This document shows, piece after piece, positions 1-6,738 of a DNA stretch of 8,638 nucleotides (its first letter is position 1; each line of letters begins with the position of its first letter). The DNA is from Phycisphaerales bacterium. GTDB lineage: Bacteria > Planctomycetota > Phycisphaerae > Phycisphaerales > UBA1924. The DNA lies in contig JAIEQQ010000547.1 in NCBI GenBank assembly GCA_019747615.1, forward strand, positions 1-8,638, given 5' to 3'. The notes under the pieces are model-generated. The model searched no databases, was not told the origin of the DNA, and saw only the letters and a list, made by a program, of their open reading frames with translations. The position numbers and the translations under genes were made by a program.

Positions 1-1557
1 CCCCGCAATCGCCCCCACATCCCCCGTCAACACCCGATCCTCCCGCAGCGTCTTCACCTTCGACCGAATCTTCGCGTGCGCCGCTTCCACGCCGCGGCCT
101 GAGCGCAGCGGTCGGTGCGTGTCGATTGCCTGCGCGGCGCACAGCAGCTCAATCGCAACGACGTTCGTCGCCAGTTCTAGCGCCCGGCGCGCCTTCGCTG
201 CGCCGCGTGGGCCGAAGGAGTTGTAGTCTTCCATGCCGGCGCACGTTGAGATGTTCGAAACGCTCGCCGGCGTGCACAGGCCGATCATCTCGTTCACGCA
301 CGCCGCGGCGGTGTATTGCGCGATCATCAGCCCGCTGCTTAGCCCCGGCTGCTCGGTGAGAAACGGCTTCAGGCGGCTCTCGGGCTCGAACGCACCGGTC
401 ATCAAGTACGAGCGACGCTCGCTGATGCCGGCGATGTGACACAGCGCGATCGACAGGCAATCCAGCGGGATCGCCAGCGGCATGCCGTGGAAGTTCGCCC
501 CGGACACGATCTCGTCCGTCGCTGCGCCCGCATCGGTATTCGCGCCGCGAGCTTCGCCCGCAAACACCAGCGGATTGTCCGTCACGCCGCCGAGCTCCGC
601 GTCCACCACCGACGACACATGCGTGATCGTCTGCAGCGCCGCGCCGAGCACCGTCGGCGCGGCCCGCAGAGAATACGGGTCCTGCACGCGCGGGTCGTTC
701 TCGACGTGGCTCGCCGCGATCTTGCCGCCGCGCAGCAACTCGCGGATCCGCTCCGCAACGGCGCGACCGCCCCAGTTGTTCCGCGCGACGTAAAGCCGAT
801 CATCCAGAAACGAGTGCGAAGCGCGGCAGCCATCAATGCTCATCGCCGTCGCCACACACGCCGCGTCAAACAACCGCATCGCATCGTGCGCGAGGAGCGC
901 CCCCTCGGCACACATCAGGTGCGTGCCGTTGATCAGCGCGAGCCCCTCCTTTGCCTCTAGCGTCAGCGGCTTGATGCCCGCCTTGGCCAGCGCCTTCGCG
1001 GCGGGCATCGCCTTCGTGGCCGCGCCGCGCACCGTCGCGGTCCCCTCCCCGATCATGCACAGCGCAATGTGCGCCAGCGGCGCCAGATCCCCCGATGCGC
1101 CCACCGACCCGATCGACGGCACCTCCGGCGTCACGCCCGCGTTCAACATCGCGATCAACGTCTCCACCACCAACGGCCGCACGCCCGAATACCCACGCGC
1201 GAGCGAGCCGGCCAGCGTCACCATCATCGCCCGCACCAGCTCTTCGCGCAGCGCCTCGCCAACGCCGGCGCTATGCGAGCGAATCAGGTTGCGCTGAAGC
1301 GTCGCCAGATCCGCGGCCCCGATGCGTTGCTTGGCCAGTGAGCCGAATCCGGTGTTGATGCCGTAATGCGCCTCGCCGTCGGTGAGGCAGCTCTCGACGA
1401 CGCGGCGCGAGCGTTTCATCGCCGCGATGGACTTGGGCGAGAGCGCCACGCCAGCGCCCTCGCGCGCGACACCGACGACCGCGTCGATCGACAGCGGCCC
1501 CGGCGTGAGCGTGACGACATTTTGAGAATCACCAGACCGCGAAGCGCGCTTTGCCAT
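1..1557 (-). CDS. hutH: Histidine ammonia-lyase (histidase), 3' end cut by window edge
   Basis: This enzyme removes ammonia from L-histidine to give urocanate, the first step of histidine use, in the cytoplasm. The frame is open for 519 codons from ATG at 1557 to the left edge; family members are about 510 residues, so only a few C-terminal residues should be missing. The Ala-Ser-Gly triad that cyclises into the MIO electrophile is at 154-156 (context GASGDLAPLAH). By family alignment the active-site residues are present: Y65 (HYGINTGFG), H95, N210 (LALINGTH), Q292, Y295 and R298 (VQDPYSLR), F356 (SGANFHG) and E443. The S94-H95 pair matches histidases rather than tyrosine or phenylalanine lyases. 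Oddities are a longer loop at about 334-349 and MEDYNSFG at 442-449, where histidases usually have QEDHVSMG. No other hut gene is visible. The class is very likely; histidine as substrate is likely. Confidence 0.93.
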   Translation of the reverse strand, partial: MAKRASRSGDSQNVVTLTPGPLSIDAVVGVAREGAGVALSPKSIAAMKRSRRVVESCLTDGEAHYGINTGFGSLAKQRIGAADLATLQRNLIRSHSAGVGEALREELVRAMMVTLAGSLARGYSGVRPLVVETLIAMLNAGVTPEVPSIGSVGASGDLAPLAHIALCMIGEGTATVRGAATKAMPAAKALAKAGIKPLTLEAKEGLALINGTHLMCAEGALLAHDAMRLFDAACVATAMSIDGCRASHSFLDDRLYVARNNWGGRAVAERIRELLRGGKIAASHVENDPRVQDPYSLRAAPTVLGAALQTITHVSSVVDAELGGVTDNPLVFAGEARGANTDAGAATDEIVSGANFHGMPLAIPLDCLSIALCHIAGISERRSYLMTGAFEPESRLKPFLTEQPGLSSGLMIAQYTAAACVNEMIGLCTPASVSNISTCAGMEDYNSFGPRGAAKARRALELATNVVAIELLCAAQAIDTHRPLRSGRGVEAAHAKIRSKVKTLREDRVLTGDVGAIAG

Positions 1558-1576
1558 GAGACGAGCGTACCACCCA

Positions 1577-1682
1577 CCCTCCCCCGGTTCCTACCAGGGG
1601 AGGTGCCGCGCCTCGCGGCGGAGGGGGCAGGCCTGCAAGCTACTCGTTGCCGTGACAATCGCCGGAGGGCACGGGCCCCCTC
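1577..1682. repeat. Intergenic cluster of GC-rich inverted repeats
   Basis: The gap between the dehydrogenase and histidase genes holds several nested palindromes. CCTCCCC at 1578-1584 pairs with GGGGAGG at 1597-1603, with an inner GGT/ACC stem (1586-1588 with 1593-1595) around a TCCT loop. GCCGC at 1605-1609 pairs with GCGGC at 1615-1619. GCAGGCCTGC at 1627-1636 is a perfect 10-bp palindrome. GAGGGGGC at 1621-1628 can pair over a distance with GCCCCCTC at 1675-1682. This arrangement resembles dispersed REP-like intergenic elements; a single window cannot show whether it recurs in the genome. It also covers the region where a histidase promoter or leader would be expected. Confidence 0.6.
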
Positions 1683-1701
1683 TGGCTCGAAGACTCGCCA
1701 T

Positions 1702-1724
1702 CTCCCCCGCGGGGCGCGGGGGAG
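1702..1724 (-). terminator. Strong hairpin 3' of the acyl-CoA dehydrogenase gene, terminator-like or REP-like
   Basis: CTCCCCCGCG at 1702-1711 and CGCGGGGGAG at 1715-1724 form a perfect 10-bp stem around a GGG loop. It begins 12 bp after the stop of the minus-strand dehydrogenase gene, where a terminator would sit. There is no T-tract on either side, so it is not a classic intrinsic terminator. It may instead stabilise the mRNA 3' end or belong to the neighbouring REP-like cluster. Confidence 0.45.
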
Positions 1725-1736
1725 AGTGGGTCAAGC

Positions 1737-3743
1737 TCACGGCGCCCCGATGCCCACATGCACCGGCTTGTCGTGGCTGACCATGTCGAAGCCGGGGAAC
1801 TGCTTGATGCCGTTCTGCGAGGGCTTGCGGCCCTGGCCGCGCAGGTCCGTCGGCGTGCGCTCGGGGATGATGAACTGGCCGGGCGCCAGCGTCTCGCTGT
1901 ACTTCAGCGCGGCGTCGGCGGCGGTCAGCATCGTCTCGTCGGCGTTGAAATAGCAGGCGCGGTACGAGTTGCGGATCTCGAGTTCCGCCAGATCGAAGAA
2001 GTGCAGCGCCGCCGCCTGGTTGCGGGCAAACTCCAGGTCGCTGCCGTTGCCGCCGCTGACCTTGTGCGCCTTCAGATCGTTATCGAGCTTCGCCAGCGTG
2101 CAGAGCCAGCCGTGGATCATCACCGCGGCGTCCGCGAGCCGCGCCTGCACCGCTTGGCGGTCCAGGAGCTTCACATCGAACTTCTTGCTCAGGGCCTTGA
2201 ACTGGTACGTGTGCTCGCGCACGAGCGTGCTGACGCGATCGGCGTGCTCCTGCAGCTCCGGGCTCACCTTGGTGATCTTCGGGAACGGGCGACGGATGCC
2301 GCCGAACACCTCGAGGCCGAGCGGGATCGCGAGCTTCATGACCGCCGGGCGCAGGCCATTCTTGATCGCCTTGCCCAGGAAGGCGAAGAGGCTCTCATCA
2401 GAGTCCTTCATCAGCGCGTTCTTGATGCCGACCATCTGCTCGGCGAGCTGCTTGCCGCCGTAGCCGAAGATGTAGCACTGCATCACCTCGTTGGCGCCCT
2501 CGACGATGAGGTTGATGCGCGAGTCGCGGAAGATGCGCTCGATCTCGTTCTCGGTCATGTAGCTCTCGCCGCCCATGATCTGGACCGCGTCGTTCACGGC
2601 GCGCCAGCCCATTTCCGAGCAGAAGACCTTGCACATCGCGGTCTCGACCTGGATGTCATCGTCCTTGCGGTCCAGCATGCCGGTGGTCATATAGAGCACC
2701 GCGTCCATCGCGTAGCACAGGGCCGCCATGTGCGCGATGCGCTTGCGCACAAGCTCCTGCTTTGCAAGCGGCGACTGGAACTGGAACCGGCTCTGGCTCC
2801 ACTTGATGGACTGATCCATCGCGCGCTTGGCCCCGCCGATCATGCCGGCGCTCAGCGTGCATCGCCCGTAGTTCAAGCACGACAGCGCGATCTGCAAGCC
2901 GCGACCTTCCTGGCCCAAGAGATGCGACTTGTGGACGCGCACGCCATGGAAGCGGATGCGGGCCTGCCACGTGCCGCGGATGCCGCACTTGCTGCGGTTC
3001 TTCTGATAAATCTCGACCCCGGCCATGTCCGGGTGAACAACGAGCGCCGAGATCTTGCCCTTGCCATCGGCCCGCTGCTCGCGCGTCATGACCGTGAACA
3101 GGCCGCTGATCGCGCCGCTGGTGGCCCACTTCTTCTCGCCGGTGATGACGTAGTAATCACCGTCTTTCACAAACGTCGTCTCGGTGCCGCCGGCATCGCA
3201 GCCCACGTTTGGCTCGCTGAGGCAGAACGCGCTCACCCAGTCCTTGGCCAAGTGCGGCAGCCACTTCTTCTTCTGCTCCTCGTTGCCAAAGAGCATGACC
3301 GCCTTGCAGCCGATCGACTGGTGCGCAGACACCAGCACCGCCGTGGAGCCGTCGTACTTGCCGATGAGCTCGAGCACTCGGTTGTAGCTCGTAATTCCCA
3401 TGCCCAGCCCGCCGTACTCCTTGGGGATCGTCATGCCCAGCACGCCGAAGCCAAAGAGCTTGTCGATCACCCAGCGCGGGATCTCCTGATCCTGATCGAT
3501 CGCCACCGCGGGGTGCTCGTTCTTCAAGTAGTCCTCAAGCTTCGCGAGCAACTGCTCGCACTCGGCCTGCTCGCGCGCATCCTGCGTCGGATACGGGAAA
3601 TAGAACTCCTGCTTCACCTTCCCCCAGAACAGATTTTTCACCGGCCCCATCTTCGTCGGCTCTGCACCAAGCCATTCCTCCGCCTGCTCCAGGAGCTTCT
3701 TGTCGGCGTCAGAGATGCCCTTGAGATTCTTGAGGTCAGCCAT
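1737..3743 (-). CDS. Long-form acyl-CoA dehydrogenase (VLCAD/ACAD9-like), FAD enzyme of beta-oxidation
   Basis: The product should oxidise an acyl-CoA thioester to the trans-2-enoyl-CoA, passing electrons from FAD to electron-transfer flavoprotein. The 668 residues read as an N-terminal helical domain (about 40-170), the beta domain with the flavin signature AFCLSEPNVGCDAGG (172-186) and KKWATSGA (204-211), and a C-terminal helical domain (about 280-440) with VQIMGGESY (387-395) and RIFRDSRI (403-410). E415 in VEGANE is at the usual catalytic base position. Ordinary family members are about 380 residues; the extra 220 or so (450-668) match the overall plan of VLCAD-type enzymes, which use their C-terminal extension for membrane association or dimer contacts. 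The ATG at 3743 follows GGAG at 3752-3755 with an 8-base spacer. Chain-length preference cannot be read from the sequence. Confidence 0.92.
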   Translation of the reverse strand: MADLKNLKGISDADKKLLEQAEEWLGAEPTKMGPVKNLFWGKVKQEFYFPYPTQDAREQAECEQLLAKLEDYLKNEHPAVAIDQDQEIPRWVIDKLFGFGVLGMTIPKEYGGLGMGITSYNRVLELIGKYDGSTAVLVSAHQSIGCKAVMLFGNEEQKKKWLPHLAKDWVSAFCLSEPNVGCDAGGTETTFVKDGDYYVITGEKKWATSGAISGLFTVMTREQRADGKGKISALVVHPDMAGVEIYQKNRSKCGIRGTWQARIRFHGVRVHKSHLLGQEGRGLQIALSCLNYGRCTLSAGMIGGAKRAMDQSIKWSQSRFQFQSPLAKQELVRKRIAHMAALCYAMDAVLYMTTGMLDRKDDDIQVETAMCKVFCSEMGWRAVNDAVQIMGGESYMTENEIERIFRDSRINLIVEGANEVMQCYIFGYGGKQLAEQMVGIKNALMKDSDESLFAFLGKAIKNGLRPAVMKLAIPLGLEVFGGIRRPFPKITKVSPELQEHADRVSTLVREHTYQFKALSKKFDVKLLDRQAVQARLADAAVMIHGWLCTLAKLDNDLKAHKVSGGNGSDLEFARNQAAALHFFDLAELEIRNSYRACYFNADETMLTAADAALKYSETLAPGQFIIPERTPTDLRGQGRKPSQNGIKQFPGFDMVSHDKPVHVGIGAP

Positions 3744-4138
3744 TGGTCAAACTCCGCAGAAGATGATCGAAAGATCCACGGCCAAGAACCCGCGTTCCAG
3801 CCGCGTGAGAGGGTCAAACACTTTAGGGCACCGGCCCGCGCGTGATCCGCTCGGCCCCGGAATTCACCCGGCCCGCACGCCGCGCGCCGCCACACCCATT
3901 ACGCCGAACAACCCCCTGCCCGTCGATCTCCACCGGCCGCTCAATGCCCGGTCGTTCTCGGACGCACGCCGCAAAGTCCTGACGCTCGCGCCGCCACGAC
4001 GCCGGTCGCGACGAACGCATTCCGAGATCCCGCTGCGACCGCCGCGCGCAACACCCGAATCACACCAGCGAAGCCCACGCCCGCGCACACCGGTGCCATC
4101 GCCCAGCGCGGCTCCCACCGCCCGAAACGCCCGAGACC
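3744..4138. other. 395-bp divergent intergenic region, no supported gene
   Basis: This stretch separates the start of the minus-strand dehydrogenase from the start of the plus-strand pilin, so it should carry promoters for both. The only clear element is the GGAG Shine-Dalgarno of the dehydrogenase at 3752-3755. Short open frames occur on both strands (for example 65 codons on the minus strand, 3823-4020), but they are Arg/Gly-rich, have no convincing start and resemble no family I know. The octamer TTTGACC(C/A) occurs twice on the minus strand, near 3813-3820 and 3744-3751, without a matching -10 box. I see no confident sigma-70-type promoter. Confidence 0.5.
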
Positions 4139-4615
4139 ATGACTCAACGCAGCAGCATCCCGGCCCGCGCGTTCACGCTGATCGAGTTGGTCGTCGTGGT
4201 GGTGATCATCGGCATCCTGGCCGCGATCGCGATCCCGCGCATGACGGCCGCCAGCGAGCGAGCCCGCTTCACGTCCACCCTCGCATCCTTCAAAGTGATG
4301 GAGGGCGCGCTGGACAACTACTTCACGAACGAACGAGCCTGGCCCGTTGACGAGCAACCGGGCATCGCGCCGCCTGCGCTGGCGGCGTATCTGCAAGCCT
4401 CGCTGTGGACGAAGCAAACGCCGCTCGGCGGCGCCTGGGATTGGAACGGCCCCGGCGGCGCTTCCCCCGACGGCCGCGTCAACATCTCCATCTTCTCGCC
4501 CGAGGCGGGCAAAGCCGGCATCTTCTGCCGGTTCGATCACGATCTGGACGACAACGACTGTGGCGCTGGCACGCATCGCGCTGACGAGGACCGCTCCTTC
4601 AAGATCATCGAGTGA
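4139..4615 (+). CDS. Prepilin-type protein with N-terminal methylation motif (type II secretion/type IV pilin-like)
   Basis: This is a small pilin-like subunit of 158 residues, probably inserted in the inner membrane and assembled into a pseudopilus or pilus. It has an 11-residue basic leader (MTQRSSIPARA) followed by FTLIELVVVVVIIGILAAIA, the class III signal and hydrophobic alpha-helix; E16 is the conserved Glu at position +5 of the mature protein. The residue before the cut is Ala rather than the commoner Gly, which prepilin peptidases also accept. The globular part (about 45-158) ends in an Asp-rich stretch, FDHDLDDND (132-140), between C130 and C141, reminiscent of the DDG-type endings of GspG-like pilins. 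The Shine-Dalgarno is weak (GAG at 4133-4135). No secretion or assembly genes are adjacent, so it is an orphan here and its exact machine is unknown. Confidence 0.85.
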   Translation: MTQRSSIPARAFTLIELVVVVVIIGILAAIAIPRMTAASERARFTSTLASFKVMEGALDNYFTNERAWPVDEQPGIAPPALAAYLQASLWTKQTPLGGAWDWNGPGGASPDGRVNISIFSPEAGKAGIFCRFDHDLDDNDCGAGTHRADEDRSFKIIE

Positions 4616-4738
4616 CGCCCGCGCCGTGATCGCGCAGGCTGCAAACGTGCTCAACGATGGGTCACAATGGCAGTCAACAAATGGATGAATCTCGTTGACC
4701 AGTTCCAAACTTGGCTATGTGCCCATTTGGAGACTTGA
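4616..4738. other. Convergent intergenic gap between pilin and anti-sigma genes
   Basis: Both flanking genes end here, so a bidirectional terminator would be expected. Only weak pairing is seen: CCAAA at 4705-4709 with TTTGG at 4726-4730, and no T-run follows. The segment is less GC-rich than the genes around it. No gene is supported. Confidence 0.4.
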
Positions 4739-5617
4739 TCAGCCTCCCTTGGCCACCAGCACCAGCGGCCCCGCCGACACCACGACCCCGCCCGGCTTCT
4801 CGCGCGTGATCGCGAACGCCGCGGGCGACTTGACCGCCAGAGCCCGCCGGATCGGCACCAACACCTCGCCAGCCGAGGTGACATCGAACACGCCGCCATC
4901 GACCGGGTGCTTATCGCGGGCCGGGTCCACGATCCAGAGCTGATACTGCATCTGCTTCGGATCGTTCACTGCGAGCCCGGCGAACTTCATATAGCCCGCC
5001 TGGCGCTCATCGCTCCAAACCACCTCACCAGTCACGCCCTTAAGCTCGTCGATTCCGGGGGCAAACGCGATCCGCACGACATCCGGCGCGCGATCAACCG
5101 CCTCGCGCTGCCTCGCGTCAGCCGCCAACACGCTGCCGCCGCCGGGACCACCGGCGCTCGGACGATTCAGCACGATCGACCCCAGGATCAACAGCGAAGC
5201 CGCCGCGGCGGCCCAGCCACCAATCGCGAACCACCGCCCACCCGGCTCTCGCTGACCCAGCGGCATCGCACGCGCCGGGCCATTCGATGCCGCCGCCACG
5301 CCCCGATCACCGCCAACGCGTCCGATCACCGCCGACCCAGTCACACCCGACGCATTGTCGCTGATCATCGCCGCGGCGTTCATCAGCCGTTCGCGCAGCG
5401 CATCGCTCAAGGGCTGCTCAACAAACTCCGGGATCGCCGCCAGCTCGACCGCCGCCATCGTGCGATCCCACGACAGCCGCTCATCGCCGCTCATCGCGTT
5501 CATCGCGTCGTCAAGCTCACGCTGCTCCGCGTGCGTCAAACCCTCGACGCTTCGCAGCGTCAGCAGTTCAACCACGCGATCACCGGCGTGTTCCGTCGTG
5601 CGGGTGCGCTCGTTCAT
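4739..5617 (-). CDS. RskA-type transmembrane anti-sigma factor
   Basis: This product probably binds and silences the ECF sigma factor encoded just upstream and releases it on an envelope signal. The 292 residues are an N-terminal cytoplasmic part (1-125) with an acidic/helical segment at about 10-85 like other anti-sigma domains, one membrane helix (about 129-150, WFAIGGWAAAAASLLILGSI) and an extracytoplasmic C-terminal domain (about 180-290). The C-terminal domain has the RskA/anti-sigma-K pattern: GLAVNDPKQMQYQLWIVDP (214-232), GGVFDV (241-246), VPI, and a late FAITREKPGG (268-277). There is no HxxxCxxC zinc motif, so it is not a ZAS-type redox sensor. Its ATG overlaps the sigma stop by four bases (ATGA), which implies translational coupling and matched amounts of the two proteins. 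Confidence 0.85.
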   Translation of the reverse strand: MNERTRTTEHAGDRVVELLTLRSVEGLTHAEQRELDDAMNAMSGDERLSWDRTMAAVELAAIPEFVEQPLSDALRERLMNAAAMISDNASGVTGSAVIGRVGGDRGVAAASNGPARAMPLGQREPGGRWFAIGGWAAAAASLLILGSIVLNRPSAGGPGGGSVLAADARQREAVDRAPDVVRIAFAPGIDELKGVTGEVVWSDERQAGYMKFAGLAVNDPKQMQYQLWIVDPARDKHPVDGGVFDVTSAGEVLVPIRRALAVKSPAAFAITREKPGGVVVSAGPLVLVAKGG

Positions 5618-6288
5618 GAGTCACCCCCCGTCGCGAACGTGCCCGGCCGTTGCCCGATCGACTCGCGCAGACGCATCAGCGCTCGCCGAATCGTCGTCTT
5701 CACCGTGCCCAGCGGTTGGCTGGTGTACTCAGAGATTCGTTGATGTGACCAGCCAAGGCCAAACGCCATCCGCAGCGCCTCCTGCTCCGCCGGCCGCAAG
5801 GCCTCAACCTCACGCCGCACCGTCGCCGCGGCGGTCTCCAAAGACTCTCGCGTCGCCAGCGCCACCGGCGCACCAGCCTCAGCACCGCCCGCGCGACCGT
5901 TGCCCTCTTGATCCGAGGCCATGGCGCAAAGCCCATCCAGCCGCACCATCCCACGCTGGCGCGTCTGCTCCGATCGACCTCGATCAATCAGCCGCCGCCG
6001 CGCGATCACCGACACGAACGTCCGCGCCGAGGCGATGCTCGGATCAAACCGGCTCGCGTGCTTCCAGATCTCAATGAAGACCTCCTGCACCGCGTCATCG
6101 TGCTCTGAAGGGTTCATCAGGATTTGACGTGCGAGTGCTGACACAAGGGGTCCAAATCGATCAATGCACGCGGCTACCGCCCGCGCTTCTCCGCTGGCAG
6201 CCCCGCGCAAAATGTCCGAGTCCTGATCCAGAAGCAGACCTCGTGGCACACGCCCGGTCCGTAAGAAAGAAGACGGCCTCCGCCTCAT
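5614..6288 (-). CDS. ECF (extracytoplasmic function) RNA polymerase sigma factor, SigK-like context
   Basis: This alternative sigma factor directs RNA polymerase to a small regulon. Region 2 spans about 42-105, with DDAVQEVFIEIWKHASRFDP (64-83) and ARTFVSVIARRRLIDRGR (88-105). Region 4 spans about 157-207 and has the helix-turn-helix stretch QRISEYTSQPLGTVKTTI (183-200) followed by RRALMRLRE. An Ala/Gly-rich linker joins the two. The total of 224 residues is slightly long for the class. The first 18 residues (MRRRPSSFL...) look non-conserved and the ATG at 6288 has no good Shine-Dalgarno; a GTG at codon 14 has none either, so the start is uncertain. The gene overlaps the anti-sigma gene downstream and diverges from the FAS1 gene, which suggests autoregulation and control of FAS1. 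Confidence 0.9.
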   Translation of the reverse strand: MRRRPSSFLRTGRVPRGLLLDQDSDILRGAASGEARAVAACIDRFGPLVSALARQILMNPSEHDDAVQEVFIEIWKHASRFDPSIASARTFVSVIARRRLIDRGRSEQTRQRGMVRLDGLCAMASDQEGNGRAGGAEAGAPVALATRESLETAAATVRREVEALRPAEQEALRMAFGLGWSHQRISEYTSQPLGTVKTTIRRALMRLRESIGQRPGTFATGGDS

Positions 6289-6501
6289 CTTTCGGACTCA
6301 CGGCGATACCAGATTCAGCATATCCGCACGCCCCGCCCGTCTGAAGCCGGTTCAACAAAATTATCGAACCCACCTCCCACCTCCCACCGCCCTCCCTGCC
6401 TTTCAGCCCAAAGGGCTACCCGAAAGCAGCCGGGGGGGAGCGAGTCTTTGAGCACAACCCCCGGAGCACGCGAAACGGAAACAACCCCGCACCGCGAAGG
6501 T

Positions 6502-6525
6502 GGAACACGTACCGCACGCCCCGTC
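6502..6525 (+). promoter_or_regulatory. Possible ECF-type promoter facing the FAS1 gene
   Basis: GGAAC at 6502-6506 and CGTC at 6522-6525 are separated by 15 bases, close to the GGAAC / CGTC arrangement of many ECF promoters. The site would give a leader of about 200 bases before the FAS1 ATG, which is long. The -10 half lies in the repeated 12-mer also found near the sigma gene start. SigK of mycobacteria uses a different consensus, so this is only a pattern match and has not been tested. Confidence 0.3.
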
Positions 6526-6593
6526 TTTCGACGGAACTCGCTCAGCGTCGCTTTCAGTTTGCTGCTCTGAGCTTTGCTGCTTCGAGTTTTTAT

Positions 6594-6623
6594 GTGCCAT
6601 GTGGCCCTGTGCCATCTGGCCCT
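6594..6623 (+). repeat. 15-bp tandem duplication in the FAS1 leader
   Basis: GTGCCATGTGGCCCT (6594-6608) is followed at once by GTGCCATCTGGCCCT (6609-6623), differing at one base. It lies 115 bp before the FAS1 start. It may be a pair of binding sites or simply a slippage product. Confidence 0.6.
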
Positions 6624-6738
6624 GTCGCTCGCCCGCCCCTTCTGCAAAATCAAAATCTGAATCCACCTCCCACGCGCTGCCCGAACCTCGCCGGTCGCGT
6701 CGCAACCTCTCCTCTCAGCAGCCGCGAAGGAACCCCGC

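Larger units (their letters stand above)
6289..6738. other. 450-bp divergent intergenic region between sigma factor and FAS1 genes
   Basis: No gene is supported here; the frames crossing it are low-complexity shadows. The region holds C-rich tracts (two full copies and one partial copy of CCCACCT from 6369), a short hairpin AGCCC/GGGCT (6405-6409 with 6413-6417), a second short hairpin CCGTC/GACGG (6521-6525 with 6530-6534), a 12-bp direct repeat CCGCACGCCCCG (6324-6335 and 6512-6523), a possible ECF promoter and a 15-bp tandem repeat. AT-richer patches near 6350-6363 and 6585-6600 could be promoter cores. The Shine-Dalgarno of FAS1, AAGGA, is at 6727-6731. Regulation of both divergent genes most likely resides here. 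Confidence 0.55.

Noticed and set aside
1758..3845. A 695-codon open frame on the plus strand, antisense to the acyl-CoA dehydrogenase
   Set aside because: It mirrors a well-supported gene in a GC-rich genome where the opposite frame rarely meets stops. Its product is a His/Arg/Leu-rich string without any family motif.
3823..4020. A 65-codon minus-strand open frame in the gap upstream of the dehydrogenase
   Set aside because: It has no Shine-Dalgarno, an Arg/Gly-rich composition and no similarity I recognise. An in-frame stop lies just upstream, so it cannot be part of a longer gene.
3941..4708. A 255-codon minus-strand open frame across the pilin and the gap before it
   Set aside because: The pilin on the other strand has clear family features. 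The minus-strand product is low-complexity Ala/Arg/Gly/Asp and has no recognisable start or domain, although part of it is hydrophobic.
6324..6355. A minus-strand GAACC...CGT pair as an ECF promoter for the sigma gene
   Set aside because: The spacer is 18-19 bases depending on alignment and the -35 box is a poor match to GGAAC, so it is not better than chance.
6365..6390. CCCACCT repeats as a short CRISPR-like or minisatellite array
   Set aside because: There are only two full copies and one partial copy of a 7-mer, with no spacers, consistent with simple C-rich low complexity.
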